Shown here piece after piece: positions 1 to 7,763 of a DNA stretch of 61,830 nucleotides (the stretch's first letter is position 1; every line of letters begins with the position of its first letter). The stretch lies in contig JARGFW010000008.1 of the NCBI GenBank assembly GCA_029211085.1, positions 1 through 61,830 of the forward strand, in the 5' to 3' direction. Source of the DNA: Deferrisomatales bacterium. GTDB taxonomy: Bacteria; Desulfobacterota; Deferrisomatia; Deferrisomatales; JARGFW01. Made by a program: the position numbers and the translations under genes. Under the pieces are notes generated by a model. The model saw only the letters and a program-made list of their open reading frames with translations. It ran no database searches and was not told the origin of the DNA.

Positions 1-21
1 AGGAGAAGGAGGGATCTGGAC

Positions 22-309
22 ATGAAGCACACACCGGGACCCTGGCGCATCCAACACACCCCCCTTTCCGTAGCCGCCGGCACCCACCAGATTGCCCAAG
101 TTTTTTCCGGTCGCCCCATCTCCACAGAAGACGACGCAAACGCCCGTCTCATCGCCGCCGCCCCGGAACTGCTGGAGGCCGCAGAACGGGCGCTGGCACT
201 CATCCGGGACACATGGATCATGGAACACGGCAACCCCCAGGTTGGCAAGGCTTGGGGCGCCCTGGAAGCAGCAATCGACAAGGCAACGCAGGACAACCCA
301 GTGGCATGA
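22..309 (+). CDS. Conserved small phage protein of the 'NARLIAAAPELLEA' family
   Basis: 95 residues. The N-terminal KHTPGPW box and the later NARLIAAAPELLEAAERAL stretch are the hallmark of a very common small phage/prophage family of unknown function. The C-terminal half looks helical. A strong ribosome binding site (AGGAGAAGGAGGG, bases 1-13) lies upstream, so the gene's leader begins at the window edge; this fits the rightward operon at the right end continuing here if the molecule is circular. It is the first of eight closely packed plus-strand genes. Family identity is good; no function is known. Confidence 0.85.
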   Translation: MKHTPGPWRIQHTPLSVAAGTHQIAQVFSGRPISTEDDANARLIAAAPELLEAAERALALIRDTWIMEHGNPQVGKAWGALEAAIDKATQDNPVA

Positions 310-335
310 GCCACACAACCGAGGAGAATGGAGAC

Positions 336-491
336 ATGGGACACACCGTAAACCCCGTACAGATTGCCGTACGCATGCCGCTGGAGTTGTGGCGGGAGCT
401 CAAAGCCGAAGCGGACAGCCGCGGCATCCCGATGAGCACCCTGATCCGCATCCTGCTCACCAACGCCCTGCACCCGGGCACCTACGCCTAG
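336..491 (+). CDS. Ribbon-helix-helix (Arc/CopG-like) small protein
   Basis: 51 residues. A beta-strand-like segment (QIAVRMPLELWRELKAEA) followed by a second helix (MSTLIRILLTNAL) matches the ribbon-helix-helix DNA-binding fold, in which a dimer inserts a beta ribbon into the DNA major groove. The ATG at 336 is chosen because GGAGA lies just upstream; longer starts give an unlikely Arg/Pro-rich extension. It may be a local transcription regulator of the early operon; its target is unknown. Confidence 0.7.
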   Translation: MGHTVNPVQIAVRMPLELWRELKAEADSRGIPMSTLIRILLTNALHPGTYA

Positions 492-514
492 CCGGCGAGA
501 GAGGGAACAACACC

Positions 515-691
515 ATGCAGGACCACATCTGCGACCGCTACAATTCCTGGTGGGAGTACGACGCCCAGGGCATCCCGCTGTGCCGGGTCTGCGACAAGTG
601 CCGCGCCCACAAGCTCAAGCAGTACCGGCCCGAAATTCTGCGCGGCTACAGCCAGGACGACGTAGACGAACCCATCGAAGAGGAGGGCTGA
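515..691 (+). CDS. Conserved Cys-pair protein (VCDKC / DVDEPIE family)
   Basis: 58 residues. It contains CRVCDKCRAHKLKQYRPEIL and then GYSQDDVDEPIEEE, a sequence pattern I recognise from many phage and plasmid genomes. The two CxxC-spaced cysteines plus an earlier Cys suggest a small metal-binding knuckle, but only three or four ligands are present. It starts after a GAGAGGGA site and runs directly into the next gene. Function unknown. Confidence 0.75.
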   Translation: MQDHICDRYNSWWEYDAQGIPLCRVCDKCRAHKLKQYRPEILRGYSQDDVDEPIEEEG

Positions 692-693
692 CA

Positions 694-1101
694 ATGGACG
701 ACACGTTCACCGAAGCAGAGCTGCGGGACGCATACGTGCATCACGCGAAGGCTACTATGGCCACGATTCTGGAAACCCGAGAGCTCCCGGGAGACACCAG
801 AGAATACGGTTTTGTTGTCCGCCCGGAGGACACCGGAGAACTCCTCCTCGCCTTCTGCGGGCTGTTCGGGCTGACGCTGGACGCCATTTATGACCTGCGC
901 GAACGACTGCTGCAATCCAATCTCATCAGCGACGAATCCCGGACCTATCTGGACAACTGGGCGCTGGCCACGCAGGGCATCATGCTGCTCGCCCTGGGCC
1001 ACCGCGTGCTCCCTGTGGCATGTGCGCAGAAGAACGGAGTGACGCTTTGCGCCATAGACGGCCCCGCGAGCGGAGCGCCACCGCGTAGCGACACACACTA
1101 G
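694..1101 (+). CDS. Hypothetical early protein, 135 residues
   Basis: Starts 3 nt after the preceding stop, with GAGGAGG positioned over the end of the upstream gene. The sequence is largely helical, with an acidic N-terminus (MDDTFTEAELRDAYVHHAK) and a hydrophobic centre (LLLAFCGLFGLTLDAIYDL). The last 20 residues are Pro/Ser/Gly-rich and probably disordered. I do not recognise a family. Tight packing in the operon and typical composition make it a real gene. Confidence 0.65.
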   Translation: MDDTFTEAELRDAYVHHAKATMATILETRELPGDTREYGFVVRPEDTGELLLAFCGLFGLTLDAIYDLRERLLQSNLISDESRTYLDNWALATQGIMLLALGHRVLPVACAQKNGVTLCAIDGPASGAPPRSDTH

Positions 1102-1114
1102 GAGGTGGGAACCA

Positions 1115-1276
1115 ATGCCCAACACGGTCACCATCGAATACTGCGAGCAATGCCGGTGGCATGAGTACGACTCTCGCACCAAGTACGAAACCTGCGGCAT
1201 CTCCGGGGAGCGGTTGGACATCGACACGACCGCGCCGCGACTGATCCCCGACCACTGCCCGAGACTGGAGGACTGA
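1115..1276 (+). CDS. Small Cys-rich protein, probable zinc-binding
   Basis: 53 residues, starting at ATG 1115 behind a near-perfect site (AGGAGGTGGGAACCA). Cysteines and histidines occur as YCEQCRWHEYD, then ETCGIS, then DHCPRL, a layout suggesting one zinc site. Similar CxxCxW...D knuckle proteins are common in phage early operons. It ends 2 nt before the next start. Function unknown. Confidence 0.6.
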   Translation: MPNTVTIEYCEQCRWHEYDSRTKYETCGISGERLDIDTTAPRLIPDHCPRLED

Positions 1277-1278
1277 CA

Positions 1279-1410
1279 ATGGACGACAACGAGAGCAGAG
1301 GCTACTGGAGAAGGAAGAACACCGACGCGCTGGTACGTGCCACGTGGGCCATCGTGTTCGTCACCGGAGCGGTAGCCCTGTTGGTGGCCAACCGCATCCT
1401 GGGAGGGTAG
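1279..1410 (+). CDS. Single-span membrane microprotein
   Basis: 43 residues. A charged N-terminus (MDDNESRGYWRRKN) precedes one hydrophobic segment (TWAIVFVTGAVALLVA) long enough to span a membrane, ending NRILGG. It starts 2 nt after the preceding stop with GGAGG in the upstream coding end. Tiny membrane peptides are frequent in phage early operons and often modulate host membrane complexes; no specific target can be inferred. Confidence 0.55.
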   Translation: MDDNESRGYWRRKNTDALVRATWAIVFVTGAVALLVANRILGG

Positions 1411-1414
1411 AGCT

Positions 1415-1594
1415 ATGCTGCTGGAAGCAATCGCCATCCTGGCGTTGTGTGTCGTGGGAGGGATCGCGTGGGCCATTCGCCGGGCGCCCAGCGTCCACCC
1501 GGAGCACTGCCAGTACAAAACCATCCGGTCAGGTCTCACGGACTGCGGGGGGCCGTGCGTGGCGCGTGGCAAGCTGCCCTGTGTGCGGCCATGA
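1415..1594 (+). CDS. Small membrane-anchored Cys-rich protein
   Basis: 59 residues. An N-terminal hydrophobic span (LLEAIAILALCVVGGIAWAI) is followed by a soluble tail with cysteines in the order HC, DCGGPC, PCV. It is preceded by GGGAGGG and its stop overlaps the next gene's start as ATGA, implying translational coupling. The tail may be periplasmic and disulphide-bonded, or may bind metal. No family recognised. Confidence 0.55.
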   Translation: MLLEAIAILALCVVGGIAWAIRRAPSVHPEHCQYKTIRSGLTDCGGPCVARGKLPCVRP

Positions 1595-1827
1595 ACGCCG
1601 CGCAGGCACGGGAGCTGACAGAGGAGGTGCTGGACATGGTCCGGGTGGACGTGCAGGGCAGGCTGCTCACGGCGCCGCCGCACTGGGGACCGATGCACAT
1701 CGCGGCGCTGGTGGCCCGGGAAGCGATTGCCCTGGCCAGCGCGACACAGCAGGGCAGGGCGGCAATGGTGGATGTTGACGATGGGTGGATATTGACGATG
1801 CCGCCAGGGCCACGTAAAGGCCCCTAG
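1591..1827 (+). CDS. Hypothetical protein, last gene of the rightward operon
   Basis: 78 residues, starting by ATGA overlap with the preceding gene. It is mostly helical (AREAIALASATQQGRAAMVDV) with no recognisable motif. It is followed by the hairpin at 1845-1875, which separates it from the converging leftward replication operon. Reading frame and coupling support a real gene; function unknown. Confidence 0.6.
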   Translation: MNAAQARELTEEVLDMVRVDVQGRLLTAPPHWGPMHIAALVAREAIALASATQQGRAAMVDVDDGWILTMPPGPRKGP

Positions 1828-1844
1828 ATTCCACTTTGTTGGTT

Positions 1845-1875
1845 GAGGCCCCCTAGCCAGTGGTTAGGGGGCCTC
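1845..1875. terminator. Hairpin between converging operons
   Basis: A perfect 11-bp stem (GAGGCCCCCTA pairing with TAGGGGGCCTC) around a 9-nt loop lies between the ends of the rightward (1827) and leftward (1883) operons. Neither side has a convincing U-tract, so it may block readthrough or stabilise 3' ends rather than act as a classical intrinsic terminator. Confidence 0.6.
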
Positions 1876-1882
1876 GTCGCGT

Positions 1883-2344
1883 CTAGGGGGTATTCTGTTC
1901 GTTCTGTGGCACTTTTAGTGGCAGCTCCCGAACGTACTCCAACCGGGAGCCCGCGAACACCGCTTCCACACGGTCGGTCTCATCTGGGCACACCGCTTCC
2001 AGCATCGCCGGCTGCCGTTGCCGGATCTGCTCGACAGCCTCCGGGAAGCTGAACGCCTTGTAGCCACGTGCCCGGTAGTAGTCCACCCACCGCTGCGTAC
2101 CGCACACGTAGCCCTTGGCCACGCCATCTACGGTGTACTCGGCCACGCAGTCAAGCCCATCGAGGACCAGCCAGGCGTCCTCACTGCGCAAGCCTCGGAA
2201 CGCCGCCAGAGGAATCCCCCGCCACTCGCGGCCCTCTTTCACGCGGAACGACAGCCGCGCCCCCGCCAGATCGTCCGCGGGTTTCGCTGCCGCCGCGGTT
2301 GCACCCGATTGCCGGGTACCTGCCACTGATTTGCGTCTTGCCAT
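1883..2344 (-). CDS. Hypothetical protein at the end of the replication operon
   Basis: 153 residues. ATG at 2344 is chosen because AAGGAGG lies 6 nt upstream; an in-frame ATG ten codons earlier lacks this. The N-terminus is basic and Ala/Gly-rich (ARRKSVAG...AAAAKPADD), followed by a mixed alpha/beta body with DAWLVLDGLDCVAEYTVDG. No catalytic signature is visible. Position directly downstream of the primase-helicase suggests an accessory replication or DNA-binding role; this is inference. Confidence 0.6.
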   Translation of the reverse strand: MARRKSVAGTRQSGATAAAAKPADDLAGARLSFRVKEGREWRGIPLAAFRGLRSEDAWLVLDGLDCVAEYTVDGVAKGYVCGTQRWVDYYRARGYKAFSFPEAVEQIRQRQPAMLEAVCPDETDRVEAVFAGSRLEYVRELPLKVPQNEQNTP

Positions 2345-2374
2345 ACCCTGCCTCCTTAGCCTTTGTTCAGGCAA

Positions 2375-4261
2375 TCAAAACGGTGGTGGTTCGTCGCCGG
2401 TCATGGGCATCGGTGTTGGGCGGTCGGCTGGTCCAAGGTAGAGGAATGATGGTTTGTCAAACCAGAGTGGCCAGCGGCCCTCGCCATCCTCCACGTTGCG
2501 GGCCTTGTCGCAGCGCAACGACGCATCCTGTTCCTCCTTCACGGTCTCAATCGTATAGCCCTTTGGCAAGGTGACGGGTTCGTGATTGTGGTGCTTCTGG
2601 ATGATTTCCTCTTTGGGCTTGTTGCGCCACACGCTGAACACGTTGAACGCGATGTCGGTGATCGCGCCCGTGCCCTTCACGTCCATCTTGCCGACCTCGG
2701 CGCCCTCGTTGGCCCCCTTGCGTGAGTGCGCGACCAGGTGCACGTGCGTATTGGTCCGATCCGCAAACTCGGTGAGCTGTTCGACCAGGCGCTTTTGCCC
2801 CGCGTAATCATCCTCGCCGACACCGCAGCGCATCAGGGAATCCACAACGAACTGCCGGACCCCAAACCGGCGATGTGCGTATTCGAAGATGGGCAGCAGG
2901 CTCTCCACGGTTTCGTGGCCCACCTTGTCATGCAGCCACAGCCGGTCGCCGAGCCAGTCCAGCGCATTGACGATGGCGTCTTTGGTCGGTAGCGGATCGC
3001 ACAACATCTGCCGCACCATGCGCCACAGCGTCTTGGAGGAACGCATCTCCAGGCTGGCGATCACGCACCGCTCCCCTTGCTCGAGCAAGAAGAGCATCAC
3101 CTGCCCGAGCAGCAGGCTCTTGCCGCTGCCGTTCCATCCCGTCCAGACCGACAGCTCCCCACGCAGTACGCGGAATTTGCAGTGCGTCCACGGCATCAAC
3201 AGACCCGTGTTTTCGCCCGGGTAGAACTGGTCCACCACCGCATCCGCGAACTCCCGCGCTCGCTTGAGACTGGGCGGGTCCATAAACGTGCCGGCCTCGA
3301 AGCAGGCGTCAATCTCCTCCCGCGTTACCCCGGCCTGCAGGCAGGCGTTGGCGTCTTTGTAAGGAAGCGTCACGATCCGGCAGCGGTGCAGCCCCAGCCG
3401 GTCGAGTAGTTCCACCACCGCGGCGCGTCCCTCCTCGTCCTGATCCAGCACCAGGTTGATCGTCTCATACGCCTCCAATCGCTCCCAGTCGTGACTGACC
3501 CACTGCTGCTTGTCGCCCTTGCCGCCGCCGAAGGGCACCGACAGGGCCGGGTGGCCGTACTGCCACAGACTGGCCGCGTCGAGCTCCCCCTCGCAGATTG
3601 TCAGCGTGCGTGCGTGCGGGTCAATGGCGTGCCAGCCGAAGCACGTCGGTTCGCAGCCGGGCTCGACCAGGGTCTGCTTCTTCCCCTCCCGGCGCTCCAG
3701 GTGCAGGTACTTGATCCCCAGGAGTTCCCCGCCGCGCAGGAACGGGAAGACGATCCACGGGCCACGCCACGGCTCCTGTTTCTTCCACCCAGGGAATGGT
3801 CCCACCTCGGCGATGCCGCCAATCTTGTAGGCTGCCAGGGCCTCCGGCGTCAGCTTGCGCTCACCGACAAGATACTCGCGCACCGGGTCAAAGGTGGTGG
3901 CCTTGCGTGCTGCAGTGGGGGGCGTCGGCCGGCGGTACTGCTTTGCCGGCGGCCGGTTCAGTACGGGGTCTTCGATTCCGAGGTAGTCCTTGACCTCCTT
4001 GACGGCCTCGGCGATTCCCAGCCCCCGGGTGGCCTGCCACAGGTCTAGCAGGTCACCGCTTACACCTGCCGCGAAATCGGCCCACACGCCGCGCTTGTCG
4101 CCAGACAGGCACACCTTGAGGCTCTTGCCCTTTTCGCCATTGACCGATCCGGCAACCCACTCCCGCCCCTGTACGCAACCACCCGGCAACAGGTAGGCGG
4201 CAATCTCCTCCACCCGTGCGGTCAGTCGTTCCGATATTTCCCGCACCGTCATGCTGCTCAC
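2375..4261 (-). CDS. Primase-helicase (TOPRIM plus RecA-like DnaB/T7 gp4 type)
   Basis: 628 residues. The N-terminal ~100 residues resemble the primase zinc-ribbon region but have lost most cysteines. A TOPRIM domain follows, with CEGELDAASLW near residue 220 (the catalytic Glu) and LVLDQDEEG (the DxD pair). A RecA-like helicase domain has Walker A GWNGSGKS near residue 378, FVVDSLMR as Walker B, and HLVAHSRKG as motif H4. It would unwind DNA and make primers at the phage fork. The GTG at 4261 is preferred: GGGAGG sits 7 nt upstream and it overlaps the upstream stop as GTGA. Start choice is the main uncertainty, and whether priming activity survives the degenerate N-terminus is unclear. Confidence 0.85.
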   Translation of the reverse strand: MSSMTVREISERLTARVEEIAAYLLPGGCVQGREWVAGSVNGEKGKSLKVCLSGDKRGVWADFAAGVSGDLLDLWQATRGLGIAEAVKEVKDYLGIEDPVLNRPPAKQYRRPTPPTAARKATTFDPVREYLVGERKLTPEALAAYKIGGIAEVGPFPGWKKQEPWRGPWIVFPFLRGGELLGIKYLHLERREGKKQTLVEPGCEPTCFGWHAIDPHARTLTICEGELDAASLWQYGHPALSVPFGGGKGDKQQWVSHDWERLEAYETINLVLDQDEEGRAAVVELLDRLGLHRCRIVTLPYKDANACLQAGVTREEIDACFEAGTFMDPPSLKRAREFADAVVDQFYPGENTGLLMPWTHCKFRVLRGELSVWTGWNGSGKSLLLGQVMLFLLEQGERCVIASLEMRSSKTLWRMVRQMLCDPLPTKDAIVNALDWLGDRLWLHDKVGHETVESLLPIFEYAHRRFGVRQFVVDSLMRCGVGEDDYAGQKRLVEQLTEFADRTNTHVHLVAHSRKGANEGAEVGKMDVKGTGAITDIAFNVFSVWRNKPKEEIIQKHHNHEPVTLPKGYTIETVKEEQDASLRCDKARNVEDGEGRWPLWFDKPSFLYLGPADRPTPMPMTGDEPPPF

Positions 4262-4995
4262 AATGGCACCTCCCGACGTGGTCCCCTGGGGACGTAGTCT
4301 GGTTTGGAGGTTGGCTGGTCGTCCTGCGCGTCCCGGCGTATCCAGTTCCGCACACACGCCTTCCAGTCCGTCATCGGGTTCTTGCCGACCTTCCACCCAT
4401 TGGACGCGTAGAAATCCCAGAACCGGTGAGCGTCGATCGTTAAGCCGAGGGTAGTGGCGTAGGCTTCCACTTCGGCGGGAGAGGGGGGAGCGAAGCGACC
4501 GTTCCCCCCGCTCTTTGTTTTTGACTTTGTCTTTGAAGGGCAGGGAAGGGAAGGGAAGGGAAGTAAAGGGGGCATTGCTGTGAGCATGCTCGTAGCATCC
4601 GTGGAGCTTTCTATGGGCTTGGTTTGGGTAGTGGTTTTGCTTCCCCAGCGCGTCTCCGCGGCCTTCCGCGCCTTGGCAATCCGCACCGGAGCGCCGCACA
4701 CATAGCTCTGGTGTTCTGCCCAGTCGTGCACGCGATACGCAAATGGGTTGCCGTCGAGAAACTTGGCATCCACCAGGGCGGCCACGAATGAGTCTTCATC
4801 GCCGTCCCACCCGGCAGCATCGGCGATGTCTTGATTGCTCCAAGACACCAAGTCTCCTGTCGGACACTGCTCGGCAACTTCACACCACAGACCGACCAGA
4901 TATTCCATCGCTCCTTGGCCAACGGAACGCTTAAACCGCTTGTACTTGCGGTGCCTTGGAAGCGTGGTGGAGATTCGGATGTCCGGCGAATTCAC
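4258..4995 (-). CDS. Replisome organizer / replication initiation-like protein
   Basis: 245 residues, GTG start with GGAGG 6 nt upstream. An N-terminal winged-helix-like region (residues ~1-110) carries LVSWSNQDIADAAGWDGDEDSFVAALVDAKFLD, read here in two halves around residues 45-80 and followed by VHDWAEHQ, a pattern seen in phage replication-organizer N-termini. A low-complexity linker (Pro/Ser/Lys-rich, residues ~140-165) precedes a C-terminal helical region with DFYASNGWKVGKNPMTDWKA, the part that in relatives loads helicase. The gene is translationally coupled to the primase-helicase. The linker DNA holds four GGGAA repeats next to an AT-rich tract, so the origin may lie in this gene, as in lambda O. 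Confidence 0.7.
   Translation of the reverse strand: MNSPDIRISTTLPRHRKYKRFKRSVGQGAMEYLVGLWCEVAEQCPTGDLVSWSNQDIADAAGWDGDEDSFVAALVDAKFLDGNPFAYRVHDWAEHQSYVCGAPVRIAKARKAAETRWGSKTTTQTKPIESSTDATSMLTAMPPLLPFPSLPCPSKTKSKTKSGGNGRFAPPSPAEVEAYATTLGLTIDAHRFWDFYASNGWKVGKNPMTDWKACVRNWIRRDAQDDQPTSKPDYVPRGPRREVPL
4543..4562. repeat. Four tandem GGGAA repeats inside the organizer gene
   Basis: The plus strand reads (GGGAA)x4 immediately beside a T-rich stretch (about 4511-4535). It falls in the low-complexity linker of the replication organizer, the place where lambdoid phages keep origin iterons. The repeat is certain; an origin role is inference. Confidence 0.6.
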
Positions 4996-5031
4996 AGTTG
5001 GCCTCCAGACACAACAACGCCCCGCGAGGCT

Positions 5032-5112
5032 GCGGCCACACAGACAGGAGTCTGCACGGACCTCGGGGGCGCTGAATAAAGCATGTCTTGTCTCCTGTCT
5101 CGGTGTGGCCGC
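5032..5112. promoter_or_regulatory. Long stem-loop in the leader of the replication genes
   Basis: Left arm 5032-5050 (GCGGCCACACAGACAGGAG) pairs fully with right arm 5092-5112 except for a 2-nt CG bulge, giving 10+9 bp around a ~41-nt loop. It sits in the 168-nt gap between the OB-fold gene and the organizer gene, next to the operator at 5131-5155. Candidate roles are RNA processing or attenuation, a single-strand origin, or a protein-binding site. Confidence 0.65.
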
Positions 5113-5130
5113 ATCACCAGCGTGCCAGCA

Positions 5131-5155
5131 ACTGGGTTGGGTGTCAACTGCCAGT
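5131..5155. promoter_or_regulatory. Operator-like inverted repeat ACTGG-N15-CCAGT (site 1)
   Basis: One of three copies with the same 25-bp geometry; flanks also agree (CA before, TGG after). It lies upstream of the organizer/primase genes. On the minus strand the core also contains TTGACA (plus-strand 5140-5145), which could be a -35 element, though no good -10 follows. Confidence 0.6.
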
Positions 5156-5163
5156 TGGTGGCG

Positions 5164-5562
5164 TCACTCGTCCTCGTCCTCGTCCTGCAGTAGCACCTCG
5201 GTGACGGTGCCCTCCAGCGACACTCCCGGGCGTGGCCCGTCAGCAAAGGGCACGCCGATCTCCTCCACCATCCACGACTGCATCCACTTCAGCCCCCACT
5301 GGGTCTGCACGCTGTCCCGGTAGGGCCGGGCCTTCAAAATTATGATTTGTTTGCCCTTGGTGTAGTGCGTAGCAATGTGCTCGGCCATGCGACCGTAGGC
5401 CACGCAGTTGAACCACTGCTCGACGGTTTCCTTCTTGTGCCGGAACAGGTAGGGGACGGCGAACTTTGTAGCCGGCTTGTCCTTGTTCTCCCCCCAGTAG
5501 AGGAGGTGCGGCCCCCGTTCGATCGGGCCGGTGATGGTGAGGAAGGCTTCGGCGATAGGCAT
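5164..5562 (-). CDS. OB-fold single-strand DNA-binding-like protein
   Basis: 132 residues from the ATG at 5562, behind GGAGG with 7-nt spacing; the longer frame has a Cys-rich, implausible extension. The body has beta-strand-rich segments (TKFAVPYLF, EQWFNCVAYGRMAEHI, KGKQIIILKARPYRD) typical of SSB-like OB folds, and the end is a run of Asp/Glu (LLQDEDEDE) like the acidic tail that recruits partners. Directly downstream of recT in the same operon, it likely coats ssDNA during annealing or replication. A second, more canonical SSB is encoded at 46724-47131. Confidence 0.65.
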   Translation of the reverse strand: MPIAEAFLTITGPIERGPHLLYWGENKDKPATKFAVPYLFRHKKETVEQWFNCVAYGRMAEHIATHYTKGKQIIILKARPYRDSVQTQWGLKWMQSWMVEEIGVPFADGPRPGVSLEGTVTEVLLQDEDEDE

Positions 5563-5645
5563 AGTGGCACCTCCAGCGCAACAGGTGGCGAAGTTTTGCG
5601 GAAAGAAAAGAGGGCAGTTTTGCGCCATGCCCGGGGCGGGGTGGG

Positions 5646-6575
5646 CTACTGGTCGAACAGCCCTGCACCTTCGGGGGGGCGGCTCGGAGCCTGCGGCGGT
5701 GGCGGTTCCTCATCCTCCAGCACCTCGCCGGTCTTGGAGTCCACCACCTCGCCGTCCACGGTGTGCGTGATCTGCGTCACCTGCACGTCCAGGCTGGTGG
5801 GGTCGATGCGTGTCACGTTGCCGTCTGCATCGGCGGTGGCACGCTGGTGCTCAATGCTCACGGGCAGCCAGGTGAAGGCAGCACGCACGACGGTCTTGAG
5901 CACCATCGCTTCGAAGTCGGTCTTCCAGGGGCCGGAGTCCTTGGCCATGCTGCGCTCGCGGCGCTCCAGGATCTTGTCGAGCGGCAGGTAGAAGAAGTCG
6001 GCGCCGCCCTCCTTGTAGCGGGCGATCACGTAGGCTCCGCGAATGTCGCCGCCGGTGGAGTAGATCTCATCCGTACGCATGTAGTACGGGACGTGTTCGA
6101 AGTCGTCCTCTTCCAGACCGAACCCGCTGCGGAAGATGTCGTGTGCGTAGACGATGCGCGCCTTGGGGGTGCCGATAACCTCACCGGAACGGCGCACGAG
6201 GTCCAACATGCCTTTGTACCCGAGAATGAACTGCACTTCTTTGGTCCCGGTCTTGCGGTTCTTGTAGGGCACCAGGTACGCATGCCCCACCAGACCGGGT
6301 TCTGTACCCAGGGTCGCGGCCTGCATCAGCGCCCCGAAAAACGACTGCGGGGTGCACTCGGCCAGGCCGGGGTTGCGCCGGTACTCGGTCAGCGCGATGC
6401 GTGCCAGCCGATCCGGGTCCATGCTCTTGGGCATGGCGCGGGCGAACTGCGGCACCATGAGCTGCAACTGGTGCTCGAGGGTGCGGGGCGCCGCCGGCGC
6501 GTTGGTGCCCTGCGTGGTAGCCACATTGCGGCCGGCGGTCTGCGCTACACGGTCCTTCACATTGGTCTTAGCCAC
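5646..6575 (-). CDS. recT: RecT-family single-strand annealing protein
   Basis: 309 residues. GTG start at 6575 follows AGGAGAGAGACC and overlaps the exonuclease stop by 8 nt; the longer frame adds Arg/Pro-rich shadow sequence. RecT landmarks are clear: PRTLEHQLQLMVPQFARAMP, PDRLARIALTEYRRNP, TPQSFFGALMQAATLGTEPG, then FILGYKGMLDLVRRSG and, late, DFEAMVLKTVVRAAFTWLPVS. The protein anneals complementary strands exposed by its partner nuclease (next gene upstream), forming the phage recombination pair. The C-terminal ~45 residues are Pro/Glu-rich and probably unstructured. Confidence 0.93.
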   Translation of the reverse strand: MAKTNVKDRVAQTAGRNVATTQGTNAPAAPRTLEHQLQLMVPQFARAMPKSMDPDRLARIALTEYRRNPGLAECTPQSFFGALMQAATLGTEPGLVGHAYLVPYKNRKTGTKEVQFILGYKGMLDLVRRSGEVIGTPKARIVYAHDIFRSGFGLEEDDFEHVPYYMRTDEIYSTGGDIRGAYVIARYKEGGADFFYLPLDKILERRERSMAKDSGPWKTDFEAMVLKTVVRAAFTWLPVSIEHQRATADADGNVTRIDPTSLDVQVTQITHTVDGEVVDSKTGEVLEDEEPPPPQAPSRPPEGAGLFDQ

Positions 6576-7551
6576 GGTCTCTCTCCTGTGCACACGTGAA
6601 CCTGCGGGACTGCGATGGTTTGGTGAACTGGGCATGCAACTCGGGGTGGGCCTCCTTGAGGGCCTTCCCGTCAAGACGGTTGGTTGTAACATTCGTCCAA
6701 CTCAGTCGGAAGCCGGGACACGTGGCGCGCTCGGCGTCGCCCACCAGCAACTTCAACTCGTTGGCCAGCCGGTTCTCTTCTTCTGCCGCAACTTTTGCCG
6801 CAACTTTTGCGTCAAGCAATGCGGCAGCAAGGAGGGCACCCTGGGGGGGCAGTTCCACCACCTCTCCCATGTGCGCCTCGGGGTGGAGGTGCTTGAGCAC
6901 TTCGTCCGACAGGGGACTGCCGTCGATGGCCGGCGGGGTACGGTCCTGCACCAGTTGCCAGAACGACGCGCCGATCGTGAACAGGTCGGTGATGAGCTCC
7001 GGGTCGGCGGCGGCCTCCCGGGTGGCGATGGCCATGCCACCGTAGCCCCCGAGCAGGGCACCGTAGTAGATGCGTGGCAGCCCTGTGACCCCCAGGTACC
7101 ACTGCCCTTGCAGGTAGTAGGCGTCCGGGATGGCGTCGTTCTCCCAGGGGGCCTTGATGCCCCCCGACTTGCCCTCGTATATCCCCACCACCTCGTTGGT
7201 CTTGGCGTCGAGGACGATCCGGTCCACGTTGGCCAGCGCCCACGGGTGTTCGGGGTGCTGCAGAATGGCGTTGACCCGGCGCAGCTTCAGCCCCGGGTTG
7301 CGCTCCTGCCAGAGCTTGGCCACCAACTCCTCCACGGCAACCCCGATGGCAGCCGCCTCGCTCTGCTCCCCGTCGTCGCGCAGGGGGTCGATCTTGTCCA
7401 GGTAGGTCGTGAGTTGGTTGCCCCACGTGGACACGCCGGCGATCTTGGGAATGTCCGAGCCACCGATCCCCCCGGCGCGCAGCCGCAGCCACTGCTCCCG
7501 GGTGATGCCAGTGGTCTTGGCAAAGACCACGGCACGGCCGACCTTCCTCAC
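6568..7551 (-). CDS. YqaJ/lambda-type recombination exonuclease
   Basis: 327 residues. It begins with the GITREQWLRLRAGGIGGSD box typical of YqaJ nucleases. The PD-(D/E)xK core follows: ALANVDRIVLD supplies Asp, GIYEGKSG supplies the ExK pair, and DAYYLQGQWYL the conserved Gln helix. It would resect double-strand ends 5' to 3' to feed RecT. It is coupled to the upstream gene (start overlaps its stop at 7548-7551) and overlaps recT downstream. The last ~30 residues are basic and may be a tail. Confidence 0.9.
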   Translation of the reverse strand: MRKVGRAVVFAKTTGITREQWLRLRAGGIGGSDIPKIAGVSTWGNQLTTYLDKIDPLRDDGEQSEAAAIGVAVEELVAKLWQERNPGLKLRRVNAILQHPEHPWALANVDRIVLDAKTNEVVGIYEGKSGGIKAPWENDAIPDAYYLQGQWYLGVTGLPRIYYGALLGGYGGMAIATREAAADPELITDLFTIGASFWQLVQDRTPPAIDGSPLSDEVLKHLHPEAHMGEVVELPPQGALLAAALLDAKVAAKVAAEEENRLANELKLLVGDAERATCPGFRLSWTNVTTNRLDGKALKEAHPELHAQFTKPSQSRRFTCAQERDRG

Positions 7552-7763
7552 GGCCGCACCATGCGCCCGATGTACGCCGCCGCCGCATCCATGCGGTGCA
7601 GCGCATCGTCCGCCACGCCGCGGGCCGTCTCGATCACGTCCCGCAGTTGGTCATGCGTGTACGACGCCATCCAGGGGAAGGCGCAGCAGGCGCACAGCTC
7701 GGCCTCCGTGCCGGAGCAACAAGGCGAGACGGTGTCTGGGTTTGGTGCAATTTCGGCGCTCAT
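7548..7763 (-). CDS. Small Cys-containing early protein
   Basis: 71 residues from ATG 7763, which overlaps the upstream stop as ATGA. It has CCSGTEAELCACC near residues 15-30, then a helical segment (THDQLRDVIETARGVADDAL). The Cys cluster could bind metal. It lies between the ribbon-helix-helix gene and the exonuclease, all coupled. Function unknown. Confidence 0.6.
   Translation of the reverse strand: MSAEIAPNPDTVSPCCSGTEAELCACCAFPWMASYTHDQLRDVIETARGVADDALHRMDAAAAYIGRMVRP

Noticed and set aside
646-1698. 350-codon minus-strand ORF over the left-end small genes
   Set aside because: Lies antisense to a tightly coupled run of plus-strand genes and has His/Ser/Arg-rich noise composition.
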